From positions 765,326,330-765,390,329 of the forward strand of contig NC_081408.1 of NCBI RefSeq assembly GCF_030272615.1: a stretch of DNA of 64,000 bases, given 5' to 3'. Below the pieces are notes generated by a model. It saw only the letters and a list, made by a program, of their open reading frames with translations. It did no database searches and was not told the origin of the DNA. The position numbers were made by a program, and so were the translations under genes. Source of the stretch: Cryptomeria japonica (taxonomy: Eukaryota > Streptophyta > Pinopsida > Cupressales > Cupressaceae). Position 1 is the first letter of the stretch, and the number at the start of each line of letters is the position of its first letter. This document shows positions 1 to 13,400 of this stretch, one piece after another.

Positions 1-405
1 CTAAAGTTAATTATAAATATGGTTTATGTTATATCATGTTAGCATTAGTATATACACATGTTGTTGTGCGTGTTAATATCTTGATGCAGGGTCAGCAAAG
101 GTGAGGAAAAGATAGATGGCGGTTCAAAAGATCATCAAGTATGTAACCGCAATGTAGACCCAGTCAAACAAATGCAGTTATGATCAGGATCACTGGACCG
201 GTTCTTCAACAGATTGATTTATGAAAACATTTATAACTATTCCTAGTGGATCTTAGATCTAGGAGGCGGTCATGCTATATTTTCGCAGTTGCAGGATAGA
301 TGTTGTTTTGATGTCCTATGTTGACTTCTTCTTTTGTTAATAAATTTTGTTCACCTATTCCATAGGGATGTGGGCAGTTAGTTACAAGTTTGTTATAAGC
401 TTTCC

Positions 406-413
406 TATAAATA
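406..413 (+). promoter_or_regulatory. TATA box of the gypsy-A LTR
   Basis: TATAAATA is conserved at the equivalent place in the other LTR (19290-19297). It is followed by purine-rich sequence and a CT-rich tract, as expected for an LTR promoter. Assigned by motif and position. Confidence 0.55.
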
Positions 414-976
414 AAAGGGATCTCTCTCATCTCGGGGATAGCAGAGAAAAAGATAATATTTTGTAATACACAATTTTCTGGTGTTATGTATGTATTTTTC
501 AGTCAAGATGAAATAAAAAAATTAACATGATTTTGGATGATTAGATAAGTGTAATATGAAGTTTTGGAAATACTCACTCGAGGGGGCCCACTTGGTGAGT
601 AATCCTTTGTATGTTTTAAACTAGTTTTCATACTTCTGTAGTAGTTGTTTCTGCAGTTGTCTGTTCCTGCAGCCATAGGAAACAGTTCCTATGTCTGTTC
701 CTGCAGCCACGATAGCAGAGTAGTTCCTACTGCTCGCCAGAACTTTATCTTTTAATAGTAATTATTTAAAGCAATTTCTAGTTGTAAGATTAAGTATTAG
801 TTTATTAGATATTCCATGTGTTTACTTTAAGAAGAATTTCCTTTCCTGCAGTTATATAAAATGGTTGCAATATGAACTTGGTGCACATACAGTGTTGGCC
901 CATTTCAAGTTTACGTCCCTGGTTGATAACTAAATGAGCCTTTTCCATAGGAAAAGTTATCTATTCAAGGATATCT

Positions 977-2415
977 TGTTGGCATATGATGAACCGGTAT
1001 GATGATAATGTATGTTGTCATTGATGTCAATAAGTGCAGGTGAACCGATAAGAAGATTGGAAGAAGTTGTTATTGATGTTCAAGTAGGAGAACCGGTATG
1101 AAGGGATGAAGTGGACCGGTGTCAGGGTTTCACTAAGTGTGACTACCGATTGGTAGTCTCAGCTCTAGGGTTTCTGGTTTGGCAATCTAGCTTGTGCGAT
1201 ACAACTGGTGACATTCTGTGATGAGTTAGTTAAGAGATAAGGATGAGATCGAGATGCCATGTCATTTTTGTGCACGTGAAGGATTTCCTTGAGGATCTTG
1301 CATGTGAAGATAGATTGCATTAAATGTCTATTTCGGGAAAGTGTATTCTTCTTAGCAGTATGTGAAGAGAGCATGATGGGTTACTGATTTTGATATGCGG
1401 TGAAGAATGGACGATGCAAAATGACTTGTGATCTGTTTGAGATTGTTTTATTCTATGCAAAGTGTTCGAACGGTCAGGATTAGACCGCTTGTAATTGTAA
1501 ACCTAAAATGTTTAGGATTTAGGGTTTATGCTACCTACTTAATTATTGTCTATAAGGTCTATGATGTTTGTTATTGTTTGTGTTGGCAAATGTTGTGTTT
1601 GTATCCGAGTGATGAGATACTAGCCAGACTAGAGTGAGTGGAAAACTGCAGAGTGTGATTGCAGAGTAAAGGAGCTGAAAAGGATCTACCTTAGCATGTA
1701 GTGTTGTTATCAGAACAGAGTTTTACCTGTTGTCTTCTTACCATTTCAACAGTAGGAAAATCCCTTTACTGGGTAGCTTTAACAGGCTTATTGCAAATCC
1801 TCTAACCAGGTGACTCAAGATCATTGAGTTCTTCAAATCCTCTAGTGAGGTAACCTTTTAACAGGGTTTCAACCTTTAACAGGGTATATAGCCATCCCTT
1901 AACCGGGTGATCTTTAACAGGATTGGTTCCTAACAGAACCTTATTGTAAAGTCTTTAACAGGACTAGGCTCCTAATAGAGTGAGCTTCAAAAGAGTTCAA
2001 AAACAAGCTTGTGGGTATTCATCCCCATCGTGTTTTTTCCCATTTGGGTTTCCGCGTGAAAAATCTGTGTGTCATGAGTTGTGCATTTTTCATGTGATGA
2101 TTGAGTAGTCTTTGTTTAGGTGAATATGCATGCAAAGCTAATGGTTATGGTATTACCGATACAACACATGCATGAGTATATTGGTGAAGTAGTTATCAAG
2201 TGTTGAATGTTATTTGAAGTATTCAGTTTTACTGGTTTAGTTGTCTGAAATCTTACTGTGTTTAACCGGTGTTGCCATGGTTAAGTTTAGTGATGAAGAC
2301 AACGGGTTAGCATTGTTTTAACTTGATATGTTGTTGAGAAGTTTTTGTATGTACTGATTCACCCCCCTCCCTCTAAGTACCGATTAGGGTATTTGTTGTT
2401 CATCATTATTCATCA
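977..2415 (+). mobile_element. Solo LTR of the copia-A family, nested in the gypsy-A LTR
   Basis: The insert begins TGTTGGCATATG and ends ATTCATCA. It is flanked by TATCT (972-976) and TATCC (2416-2420), a 5 bp duplication with one change; the uninterrupted right LTR reads TATCC here. It shares with the copia-A LTRs, on the opposite strand, the block around CCCATCGTGTTTTTTCCC and GTTTCCGCGTGAAAAA. There is no internal coding region, so it is a solo LTR left by recombination between the two LTRs of a full element. It is about 120 bp shorter than copia-A's LTRs and clearly diverged from them. Confidence 0.85.
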
Positions 2416-2479
2416 TATCCAATCTTTGAATTGTGTTTTATCACCTAGTTGCCATTCCAGTTGTGAGGACCAACATTTT

Positions 2480-2497
2480 TGGCATCGTTGTTGGAGA
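2480..2497 (+). other. Primer-binding site of gypsy-A
   Basis: TGGCATCGTTGTTGGAGA lies four bases after the LTR end. It resembles the Athila-type site beginning TGGCGCCGTTGCCGG, which is reported to pair with a tRNA-Asp 3' end. The differences are mostly C-to-T, consistent with decay. Confidence 0.65.
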
Positions 2498-2579
2498 TGG
2501 TGCCAAGCTAAGAATCTGTTGTAAACCATTAGTTTCAAGTTTTTTTTATTAGCTTTCTGGATTTCTTTCATTAATCTGC

Positions 2580-4306
2580 ATGCATAGGAGGAGAAGAGAT
2601 GCATTAGGAAGATTTCTTCCCTCGCATTCTACTCAAGATATAAGATCAAATCAAGCACCTGAAGTAAACCCTTTTGTAGAAACCTATGTGATAAATGGTA
2701 GTGTCTTTAATTTGTCAGAAGGAGATCTAGACTTCCTAAATGAACCCCCTGAACAAAACATTTTACCTCTAGTTATTTACCAGGGACCAATGGTAGCAAA
2801 TCCTCCACCTCGACCTATAAATCCAACATTTGAGTTTCCCATTCCCGACTTGCATGATAATGCAAATTTGAAAAACATACCAGCCTCTTCACTTCCAAAA
2901 TTTCATGGGTTGGTAACAGAGGATCTAGACACCTTTATGTTTGAATTTGATATCCTATGTAGGAGTTATGATTATACCACTGATGCTCATAAACTTGAGT
3001 TATTCCCTGCTACTTTGAAAGAAGATGCTTTGAGATGGTTTATGAGTTTAGGAAGAAATGTAATCACTACCTAGGAGGGAATGAAGACAAACTTCTTGGA
3101 TAAATATAAAGACTATTGCAGAGGAATGGACCGACATGGTGATGATATCATCAAAATGACACAAAAAGAAGATGAAAGCCTAGAAGACTATTTGGAAAGG
3201 TTTTTATTTAGTGTCAGCAAATCTAAACATAGTAACTTAAGTGAAGACCCTATGAGGTTGATCTTTCTGAGGGGCATCAATGATGACTGTGTTGACTCCT
3301 TAGATCTAATAGGAGGAGGAGATATTACTCAAGTTCAATGGGATGACATCAGACAAATCTGTGAAAAATACTCAAGAGCTGCAGAAAAAGGGGGAAGACA
3401 CTATAGACCTGGTTCTTCAATTGCCAAGTCATCTTCAATAGTCTCAAGAATGGAAATAACTCATCTGTTGAAGGGTTTTAAAGAAGATATAATCAATAAT
3501 AAATGGCTACCCAATTGGATACATTGCAGACAAAGAAGAAGCATGGGGAGGCAAAGGTTATGCTTCCTAAATTTTGTCCTCACTATCGGCAACAGAAGAA
3601 GGACTGTAGATGCAAACTGTTAGCTAAAATTGATAGCCAACAGAGTTCCCCAGATTTCAAGCCTATCTATGGAGATGATGAACAAATTTTCTATGTTGCA
3701 CAAAGGAGGCCTTGGCCTCCGAGACAAGGTATGCCATAGGATCCATTGCCATTTTATAATCCTTATATGAATTTCAATGTACAAAACAATCAGTGGCAAC
3801 TTCCATATTCCCAAAATTTTGGAAATTATACTCTTCAAAACCCTTGGCTTAATTGTCATAATTCCTCATCTCAATGGTAGCAGCCACAAGGGAATTGGTC
3901 TCCTCCTCAAGGTAACTGGCAGTAGTCACCATAATGGAGAGGAGGATAGCAATGGGCAAACCAGTCATCAAGTTTCCTGCAGCCACAACAACAGTCCCAA
4001 CAGCCAGCTCTAATGCCACCAGCTCCTAATGCTGCTCCACCCAAGCCAACCCAATTGCCAACTCAGTCTGTTCCAAATCCAAATAATAAACCACAACAAC
4101 AACAGCAAGTCTTTTCAACTGATCCTAATAACTATCCTGCATGTTCTCTCAATATAAGTGATATTCATTTGAGATCAGGGACAACATTTTCTACCCCATC
4201 TCCTCCAATCATAACAGAGTTACCAGCAGAGGAAACTGCTCAAGAAAGCATGCCTGATAAATCTGGAAATTGTGAGCAATCAGAGACCCCAAATATACCT
4301 ATATAA
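2580..4306 (+). pseudogene. gypsy-A gag (capsid/nucleocapsid), broken
   Basis: The frame opens with an Arg-rich start (MHRRRRDALGRF) and contains a retrotransposon capsid domain: SLPKFHGLVTED, the LFPATLKEDALRWF helix and the EDESLEDYLERF region. A TAG stop at 3072-3074 sits where WEGMK would be expected. A frameshift near 3500 moves the sequence to another frame (CPHYRQQKKDCRC, a possible zinc-binding stretch). Several TAG stops follow in a Gln/Trp/Pro-rich tail at 3740-4010, then a Pro/Gln-rich segment at 4013-4306. Many of the stops read as CAG to TAG. The product would be the particle protein that packages element RNA. Confidence is high for gag; the exact ends are approximate. Confidence 0.8.
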
Positions 4307-4413
4307 GAACTCCCCCATTTCCTCAAAGATTACAATAAGTAGTATCTAGGCAGCGGGATGATATAGCCTTTGGTTTTATTGATCAGCTAAAACATATATG
4401 TGTTAAAATACCA

Positions 4414-4992
4414 TTGTTTCAAGCTATTAAAGATATTTTCATATATGGAAAAGCTATTAAAGAAGCATGTTTGAAGAAACCTAGAAGGAAGAAAAAGGAT
4501 CCAAAAATAGTGCATGTAGTAGGACAGTTGGTTGATATTATGTTGGGAAAAATAGCAGTCCCTAAGTATTCTGATCCAGGTAGCCCTATTGTCAAGATAG
4601 TTATTAATGGAACTCAAATAAAAAATGCCTTGATAGACCTAAGAGCAGCAATAAATGTCATGACTAAGGATGTCATGCAGCAACTCAGCATCACTAATCT
4701 GAGATCAACTCCAACAGTCCTAAAGCTTGCTGAAAGCTCAATTGTTCGACCCGAAGGAATAGTTGAAGATATTGTTGTCACATTATATTCTTGGGAATAT
4801 CTTGCTGATTTCATAATCCTTTCTCCCAAGGCCACATTAGGAGGATATCCAATTATTTTGGGAAGACCTTGGCTGGCAATAGCTAATGCATATATAGGTT
4901 GTAGATATAGAGATATGACAATTTCAGATGGTATTACTACTAAAACACTTGCACTCTATTCTCCAACACAACCTCAACTTAATCAAGAATGA
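4414..4992 (+). pseudogene. gypsy-A aspartic protease segment
   Basis: The open stretch of 192 codons carries the protease active-site region ALIDLRAAINVM, where the Gly after Asp-Leu is replaced by Arg. Family members read D-(S/T/L)-G-A. The C-terminal signature GGYPIILGRPWLA is intact. In such elements this domain cleaves the Gag-Pol polyprotein, so the Gly-to-Arg change predicts an inactive enzyme. It lies between gag and RT in the normal order but in a different frame from both. Confidence 0.8.
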
Positions 4993-5114
4993 GTAGTGTG
5001 GCCAGACATAGGAGAAGAAGCATAAGAAATAAACTCCATTCAACAACTAATGATGTTATTAGGGGACCCATTCATAGCACTTCAAGAGGAGGATATAGTA
5101 CTCTCTAACATTGA

Positions 5115-6756
5115 ATGAGGAATCATTATGGAGCAGCTCCGCAGTTAGTGGGTATGCCAGTAACTCCTCTGCATACCCTTCTTCCATCTGCAGGTTTATT
5201 AAATTCTCCTGCAGCCACAAATATGTTTCACACATTGCTACCACAGGAGATTCAAACCTCTTGTCTGTCTAAAATATCTAATGCAGAAGTCGTAATTCCA
5301 ATAGAAGTTGTTGCAGGGAAAAATTTGAATATCAATGGTCAATTGCTAGCAGATCAAAGATTGTCATTGATAGAGCTACTCAAAGTCCAACAACAAGATT
5401 TTGCATGAGATTATCAAGAAATGAAAGGATTAAATCCTACATTGTGTACTCATAGAATTTATATCAAAGAGGATTGTAGACCAATTAGATAGCCTCAGAG
5501 AAGGATTAATCCTGCTTTAAGGGAAATAGTTAGAGAGGAACTGCAAAAACTGCTTCATGCAGGATTCATATACCCTATTTCAGATAGTCAATGGGTTTCT
5601 CCTCTGGTTATAGTTCCCAAGAAAGGAGGAAAATGGAGAGTTTGTGTGGACTATAGGGAGTCCAACACTGCTACTAAAAATTAAGGATCATTCCCACTGC
5701 CATTTATAGATCAAGTATTAGACTCTCTAGCAGGTAAGTAATACCTTTCATTTTTTGATGGATTTAGTGGTTATAACCAAATCAGAATAGCTCCAAAAGA
5801 TCAGGAGAAGACCACCTTTACTTGCCCTTGGGGCACATATGCCTATTCAGTCCTCCCTTTTGGTTTATGTAATGCTCCTGCAACTTTTCAAAGGCCAGTC
5901 CTCAGTATATTTTCAGACATATCCCATGATTGTATGGAAATTTACATGGATGACTTCACTACATATGGAACTACATTTAAGGAGGCATTACAGAACCTTA
6001 CAAAAGTATTGCAGTGATGTGAGGATCACAATTTATCCCTTAATAATGAAAAATGTTCCATGATGATGCAAGAAGGAATAGTGTTGGGACATCGAATCTC
6101 TCAATCAAGAATTCAAGTAGATCCAGCTAAAATTGAAGTAATACTTAATCTTCCTACCCCTGTTAAACAAACGGATGCAAGGTATTATAGGAGATTTATC
6201 AAGAACTTTAGTCAAATAGCAGGGCCATTGTATTCTTTATTGACAAAGGATGTTGAGTTTGAATGGACAGTTAAATGTGAAGAAGCATTTTCTAAACTAA
6301 AAGAAGCCTTAACTCAAGCCCCTGTGCTTAAAGGACCTAATTGGTCAGTTCCTTTTCACATTCATATTGATGCATTTGATTTTGCAATAGGAGCGATTTT
6401 GGGCCAGAAACAAGGAGTCTTGGAAAATGCAATTTATTACATTAGTAAAAATTTGCAAGGACCATAACTGACTTATATTGTTACTGAAAAAGAGATATTA
6501 GTTGTCATCTATGCCCTTAATAAGTTTAGGAACTATATAATATGATATCAAATATTTGTGCATATTGATCATACAGATATCAAGTACCTCATGAACAAAA
6601 GCTCCATTACAGGTAGATTAGCAAGATGGTTGTTACTAATGCAATAAATTGATATTACTATCATTGATAAGCCTAGAAAAGCAAATGTGGTGGCAGATTT
6701 TCTGTCAAGGATTCAAACACCAAACAATAGTGAAGTCATTAATGATGCATTTCTAG
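5115..6756 (+). pseudogene. gypsy-A reverse transcriptase and RNase H, with stops
   Basis: One frame holds a linker, then an RT with fingers/palm motifs WVSPLVIVPKKGG, FFDGFSGYNQIRIAPKDQ, TFTCPWGTYAY, PFGLCNAPATFQR and the catalytic box YMDDF. Thumb and connection follow (FSQIAGPLYSLL), then RNase H with HIDAFDFAIGAILGQK and a spaced C-terminal part. At least eight in-frame stops interrupt it, including TGA at 5406-5408 and 6015-6017 and TAA at 6465-6467. The reading frame then shifts near 6757, just before a run of 16 cytosines at 6833-6848. The catalytic RT residues are visible but no full-length enzyme could be made. Confidence 0.88.
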
Positions 6757-8145
6757 ATGAGCATATATTTTCTATTATTTCCAATAGGTCCATGGTATGC
6801 AGACATAGCCAACTACCTTGTAGCTAACAAGACCCCCCCCCCCCCCCCACTTTTCTCACTCAAAGAAAAGAGACTACTGGTAAAAAAAAGTTTTAACTTC
6901 TCTTGGATTTCAGATTGCTTATTTTACACAGGTCCAAATCAGGTTATGAGGCGATGTGTAAGGGAAGATGAGACATATGACATATTTCATGCCTATCATG
7001 ATGAACCTTGTGGAGGTCATTTTGCAGCCAAACGAACAACTTTTAAGATATTAGCTACAAGGTACTATTGGCCAACCCTGCACAAGGATGCAACTCAATA
7101 CACCAGGAAATGTGACAGATGTCAAAGAATGGGCAAACCAACTCAGTATGATGAAATGCCTCTATACCCTTAGGTGGTTGTTAAGCCATTTGACAAATGG
7201 GGACTAGACTTTGTTGGGCCAATCGATCCACCATCCAATGGTTGCTCCTATATTCTTGTTTGTACTGATTATGTTACTAAATGGGTAGAAGTCAAAGCCT
7301 TCAAGCATGTCCGAGATAATAAAGTGGTCGAGTTCTTATATGAAGAAATCTTCACTCGGTATGGAGTTCCTAGAGAAATAGTAACAAATCAAGGGGCACA
7401 ATTTACTTCTACTCTGATCACAGCCCTGGTCAATGGGTACAATGTCAGGCATAGTAAATCCACTCCTTATCATCCATAGGATAATGTACAAGCAGAGGTT
7501 ACTAACATGGAGCTTGAATCAATATTGACAAAAACAATAGCCCTTAACAGAAAAGATTGGTGTAGCAGACTCTTTGAGGCTGTATGGGCTTATAGAACCA
7601 CATGGAAAACTACAACAGGGTTTACACCATTTCAAATGATATATGGAACAAAAGCAATGATGCCTATCGAGTTTGAACATAAAACTATGAGAACGGCTAT
7701 TTCCTTAGATATGACGCTTTCTACAGCACAAGAAGAAAGGATCCTGCAGCTCAATGCTTTAGATGAAATAAGGAAATCTACCCTACAGCATACTGAATCT
7801 GTTCTGAATCAGCGCATGAAATGGCATGATCGCTATATCAGGAATAGATCATTCAATCCAGGTGATTGGGCTCTTCTCGACGATTCCAGGTATAAAGATA
7901 ACTTAGGCAAATTATAGACCAGATGGTTAGGCCCTTACGAGATAGTTGAAACATTTTCTAATGGTGTTGTTAGATTATCTACCATAGATCTTGTTAAGTT
8001 TAAATTGTTAGTCAATGTTCATCGGCTACACCTATACCATAAGCCTCTGAGAAAAGATGACTTCCTGCAACAGTTTTCCACTGCCCAACATGTCGAGATT
8101 CCTGCAACCACTGCTGACAGCTTGGCCGTCACCACTCCATCTTAA
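6757..8145 (+). pseudogene. gypsy-A integrase, broken
   Basis: The HHCC zinc-binding domain is visible (FHAYHDEPCGGHF ... CDRCQRMGK). It is followed by the core: GLDFVGP carries the first Asp, IVTNQGAQF has Asn where the second catalytic Asp is expected (codon 7387-7389), and QAEVTN carries the Glu. The C-terminal GPYEIVE module is present and the frame ends with TAA at 8143-8145. TAG stops at 7171-7173, 7477-7479 and 7915-7917 read as CAG to TAG (for example HP*DN for HPQ-N). The Asp-to-Asn change and the stops make it inactive. Integrase would insert the cDNA copy into the chromosome. Confidence 0.88.
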
Positions 8146-8647
8146 TATCCTTGCCGCATGATCATAATAAACACTTCCGCATCTCGAGGAAGCACTTTTC
8201 TGCATAATAAATATCTCATTCTGTATTTACTCATTTCTTTCCTTTCATTTCACCCATTATCACATTGATTTCCATGCATGGCGGCGTCATATCTTCCAAC
8301 TACAGTCATTCTCGTGTGATATCAGGTATGCTCGTGTGTTATTATTTTTGCTTCATGTATATAATTAAGCCATATTACTTCTCATTATGATATTTTTCAT
8401 ACGGTCATTTATATTAATCCTCCTCCATATGTGTGGACACCTGTCAAGCCTTAGGTTGGGGGGGGTAGTACACTGATAATTATTCTACCAGATAATTATG
8501 ACGTCCTCTCGGATTGCATTGTATTTTTCAAAATTTCTAGTTTCAGGTGATATCTTCTGTTCTACTTGTCTGTCTGTTTTGTCTGTCTGTTTGGAGTTAT
8601 TTTTAAGATTGTAGCTAGATTTCGACCAAGGAAAGGCACATTGAGTA
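8146..8647 (+). other. gypsy-A spacer between integrase and third ORF
   Basis: No credible coding frame is seen. The spacer contains a G-run (TTAGGTTGGGGGGGGTAG near 8451-8468) that could act as an internal polypurine tract, and CTGT-rich simple sequence at 8560-8595. The spacer may hold a splice acceptor for a subgenomic message of the downstream ORF; that is inference. It is cut at 8652 by copia-A. Confidence 0.4.
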
Positions 8648-8652
8648 CATTA

Positions 8653-10235
8653 TGATAACTCAATAATGAAAGAAGAGTACCAAATTGGTACTAAGAGGGG
8701 GGGGGAATCAGTACCAGACACAAATACAGTCCAAAACCGGTTTGACAACAAATACTCCAAATGACTAGCAAACAGTGACACCGGTTAAAACAGAGTGCAA
8801 CCGGTAAAACCCAGAACAACTAAAACAATCATAAACCGGTTACTCACTTAGCTTTCTTCTTAGCTCAATACAATAGTACCATTACACCCTCATGCATGAA
8901 CAGGTAATCTATCATCAGTTCTTCACAACCACTAGTTCAACATGTTTTATTGACAGGCATAAAACACAGAACCATCATATGCTTAACAGGCAATAACAAA
9001 GCATCACAAAAAAATCACACATGACACACATATTTTTTTCACGTGGAAACCCAACTGGGAAAAACCACGATGGGGATGAATACCCACAAGCTGCTTTTTG
9101 AACTCTTTAGAAGTCCGCTCTGTTAGGAGCCTTGTCTGGTTATAGACAGTACAAAAGGTTCTGCTAGGAACCAATCCTGTTAGGGATCACCTGGTTAGGG
9201 GATGGCTACAATACCCGGTTAAGGGTTAAACCCGGTTAGGGTTACCTTGTTAGAGGATTTCAAGAAATCAATAGCTAAAGGATCTCCAGAGCTCTATAGC
9301 TTCCCAGAACTCAATAACTTCGAGTTACCCTATTAAAGGATTTGTATCAAGCCGGTTAAGGCCACCCTGTTAAGGGATTTCACAACTGTTGAAGTGGTTA
9401 AAGATCAATAGGAATTACAATGATTTGATAACAGCACTCAATGCTAATGCAAATCTGCTTTGGCTCCTCTTCACCTTCTGTACATTAACTTTTTAGGTAT
9501 CTCTTCTCTCCTTTGGTCTGGCAAGAATCGCGTATCACTTCCCTTGGATACACACATACAACTTTTGCCAACAACTCCTGAAAGAAGCACAACATCAACA
9601 TTATAGGAAACGGACAGGTCGGTAGCATAAACCCTAAACCCTAAACCTTTTAGGTTAAGTGATTCAAACGGTTCAATCCTGACCATTGATCATATTGCAT
9701 TAGATGCAATCAGTCTTGACACAATCTCAAGACAATCTCCATCGTTCATTACCACCGATTACATGGTGGCTGATAACCCATCACGTGTTATCAACATTTA
9801 ACAAACTTCGCACATTCCCAAGGTAGATAGGGATAATCTCCTTCATGCAATATCCTTCATGCGCACAAGGCTGACATGGCAACATGAGCAGTTCTTGGAT
9901 ACACTGCTGACTCATCACACAAAGTCACCGATTAGGTCATGCAGACTTTGAGGTTCATCAACTGGAAACCCTGAGACTGCCAACCAGTAGTCACACAAAG
10001 GTTCCATGAACCAGTTCCAATAACAACATGTCGGTTCACCTTCAACAAACATACCGCTTCACTTTCACATAACCAATTCTCATATCATCATGCCGGTTTG
10101 CTTTGAACATGCATGTCGCTTCACTTTGGCACATATACCAGTTCACACATGCCAATTCTCTATTCTACACATATTGACATCAATGACAACATATAATGTT
10201 ATTATGTCCTCATACCGGTTCACATAATGCCAACA
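8653..10235 (-). repeat. copia-A 3' LTR
   Basis: Repeats 14647-16208 with scattered transitions (for example CCGGT against TTGT or CAGT) and small indels. It contains the shared stretch with ACGTGGAAACCC and CCACGATGGGGATGAAT that also marks the solo LTRs at 977-2415 and 40928-41982. Confidence 0.92.
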
Positions 10236-10247
10236 ATCTCCCCCTTT
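10236..10247 (-). other. Polypurine tract of copia-A
   Basis: On the minus strand AAAGGGGGAGAT directly precedes the LTR start TGTTGGCA. Purine-rich tracts at this position prime plus-strand DNA synthesis. Confidence 0.75.
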
Positions 10248-10477
10248 GGCATTGATGGCAATATACAAAGATATCTTTTCACTTCACATCTTCTCCCCTA
10301 ATTTCTGCAGATATCTTCTCTGCTTCACTTCTTCTCCCCCTTTGACAACAATGCCAAAGTGGAGGCACAAACAACCCTGTTCCATTATGCTACTCCCCCT
10401 GAGGAGTAGCACCCTTCAACACATCAATCAACAAAAAATTGACTATGCAATACCTGACTGATGTGGAGCAAATACTT

Positions 10478-13400
10478 TTAGTTTACCTCTTGAAGGGGCA
10501 GTACCCCCAATTCACCTCTTAAATGCACAAATGTAGTCTTTGGGAGAGGTTTGGTGAATATGTCTGCCAACTGCTCCTTACTGGAAACATGCTCCAGTGC
10601 AATCTCTTTATTCTAAACCTTTTCCCTCAAGAAATGATACTTTAGCTCAAAGTGCTTGGTTCTAGAATGTTAAACCGGATTCTTTGAAATATTGATAGCA
10701 CTTGTGCTATCACAGAATATACTTACCGGTTCAGATACGGGGATTTTGAAGCCATCTAAAACATGCTTCATCCAGATTGTCTGAGTGCAATTCATGAAAG
10801 CTGCAACATACTCAGCTTCCGCTGTAGACTGAGAGATACAACTTTGTTTCTTACTCATCCATGAGACCAGTCTACCACTGAGAAAGAATGCACCACTGGT
10901 TGTGCTTTTCTAGTCATCCACATTACCTGCCCAATCAGCATCTGTGAATACTTGCAGGTTGAAATCATTGTTGTATGGGTACCATAATCCATAGTCAACT
11001 ATTCCCTTCAGATACCTAAGAATCCGCTTGACTACGACCAAGTGGGATTCTCTTGGACTTTTCTGGAACCTTGCAGTAATGCCAACTACATGTGCAATAT
11101 CCGATCTTCTATGCACTACATAATGCAATTTACCAATCATTGATCAATATTCCTTCTCATCAACTAGTGCGGAATCATCCTCTTTTGATAATTTGCAACC
11201 GGTCACCATTGGTGTACCAATCGGTTTGCTATCTTCCATGCCAAAGGTCTTCAACACCTCTTTGAAATATTTGGACTGAGTGATAAAGATTCTATCTTTC
11301 ATTTGTTGGATCTGCAATCCAATGAAAAACTTAATCTCCCCTATGAGTGACATCTCAAACTCTTTCTTCATCTCATCAGCAAACTCATGGCTCATCTTGT
11401 CATCTCCATCAAAGATAATATCATCAACAAAAACCTCACAGATCAGGATTTGATCTCCTTCAGAATTCAAGTAGATATTGCTATCCTCACTTGTTCTCTC
11501 AAATCCAATCTTCACAAGATGGGAATGCAGACATTCATACCATGCTCTAGGTGCCTGCTTTAGACCATATAAGACTTTATGTAGCCTACATACCATGTCA
11601 CTGTCTTCAAATAGGGCAAACCCATATGGTTGCTCTATATACACCTCCTCTTCAAGTACACCATTTAGGAATGCAGATTTTACATCCATTTGATATACCT
11701 TGAATCCTTTAAAAGCTGCATATGCAAGAAGCATACGAACTCCTTCCAGTCTGGCTACAGGAGCAAAGGTTTCTCCATAGTCTTCTCTTTCTTCTTGGGC
11801 ATATCCTTTGCACACCAATCTAGCTTTGTTTCTAATCACTATGCCATCCTCATTCGGCTTGTTTCTGAAAACCCATTTGGTACCAATGACATTTTTATGC
11901 TCCGGTCTGGGTACCAAGGACCATGTACCATTTTTCTCTATCTGGTCAAGTTCGTCTTCCATTGCCTTGATCCAGTCTTCATCTTTATGTGCCTCTTTGA
12001 ATGATTTAGGCTCAAGCTCAAAGATCATACATAAGTTTTCTCTAATATTCCTTCTTGTAAGGATTCCTGCATCCTTGTCTCCTATGATCTGCTTAGGATC
12101 ATGGTTCAACTTGACATACCGAGGAATGGTCTTAACATATTCCTCTTTCTTTTCTCCTTCATCTTCTTCTCCATCAGTATCAGCATCTACATCTATCGGT
12201 GTAGGAACATACTTACTGGTACTTGGTTGACTGGCAATCGGTTCCCAGAAGGTTGCAACCGGTTCACTTACAGCTTGTTCACTGCCAGTTTCCTCTGGTT
12301 TCTTAGAGGTTTCGTCAACTCTCACATTGATGCTTTCCATACTTCTCTAAGTTCTATTGTTGAAACACTTGAGAGCTTTACTCTTGGTGGAATATCCTAG
12401 AAATATTCCCTCATCACATTTAGCTTCAAACTTGCCCTGATGCTCACTCCTCTTGATGTAACATTTGCTACCAAATACCCTGAAGTAGCTAACCATAGGT
12501 GTCTTACCGGTCCAATACTCATAAGGAGCTTTATCCTTGCCTTTCTTGATGAGTACCCGATTCATAGTGTAGACTGCAGTGCTCACCACTTCTCTCCAAA
12601 AGGTGTGAGCTACTTTTCCTTGAATCAACATGGTTCTAGCTACTTCGACCACAATCCGATTATTCCTCTTTGCTAGGCCATTCTACAGTGGATTCCAGGG
12701 GGCAGACAATTGCCTCTTGATGCCAAATTCTTCACAATACTTGTTGAATTCACCGGAAGTGAATTCCCCTCCTTGATCAGTTCTGAGGCACTTGATCCTT
12801 TTACCGCTTTCCTTCTCCACTAATGCTCTGAAAGCTTTGAACTTTACAAAGGCTTCATACTTGTCTTTCAAGAATGTGACCCACATCATTCTTGAGTAGT
12901 CATCAGTGAGAATCATGAAGTACCTATCACCCTGCACACTTCTAGTTTTCATAGGACCACACAAATCAGTATGCACAAGATCAAGCAAGTTGTCAGCAGT
13001 GAAAGATTTACCTTTAAAGGTTGAGGAAGACATTTTCCCCAATTGATGCTCTCTGCACAAGGTATTATCTGGTTTTCTTAGCACCGACAACCCTCTAACT
13101 ACCTTGATCTTACTAGCCTTCACAATGTTATCAAAGTTTACATGGTAGAGTCTCATATGCCATATCCAGCTATCATCAAATTTAGCCATAAGACATGTAC
13201 TTATATTTGCATTCAATTGAAATAGGTTACCTTTGGTTTTCATGCTAGTGGCCACCAATTCTTCATCCTTTCCTTTGATTCTGCATATTCCATTCTTGAA
13301 TTCCAAAGTGAGTCCTCTATCATTTAGCTGGGCAACACTCAAAAGGTTTTGTCTGAGACCATCGACCCAATACACATTTTCAGCACTACTCTTTCCATTC

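Larger units (their letters stand above)
1..2475 (+). repeat. gypsy-A 5' LTR, left-truncated and interrupted
   Basis: Bases 1-971 and 2416-2475 align with the right LTR (18881-19915). The alignment breaks where a 1.44 kb solo LTR sits. It ends in ...GACCAACA before the primer-binding site. A TATA box (TATAAATA) lies at 406-413, about 40 bp upstream of the GCAGAGAAAAAG region that probably starts the transcript. Confidence 0.9.

Noticed and set aside
11478-12400. Several plus-strand frames of 70-140 codons
   Set aside because: They lie opposite the copia-A RT/integrase frame and are shadows of it; no independent motif is seen.
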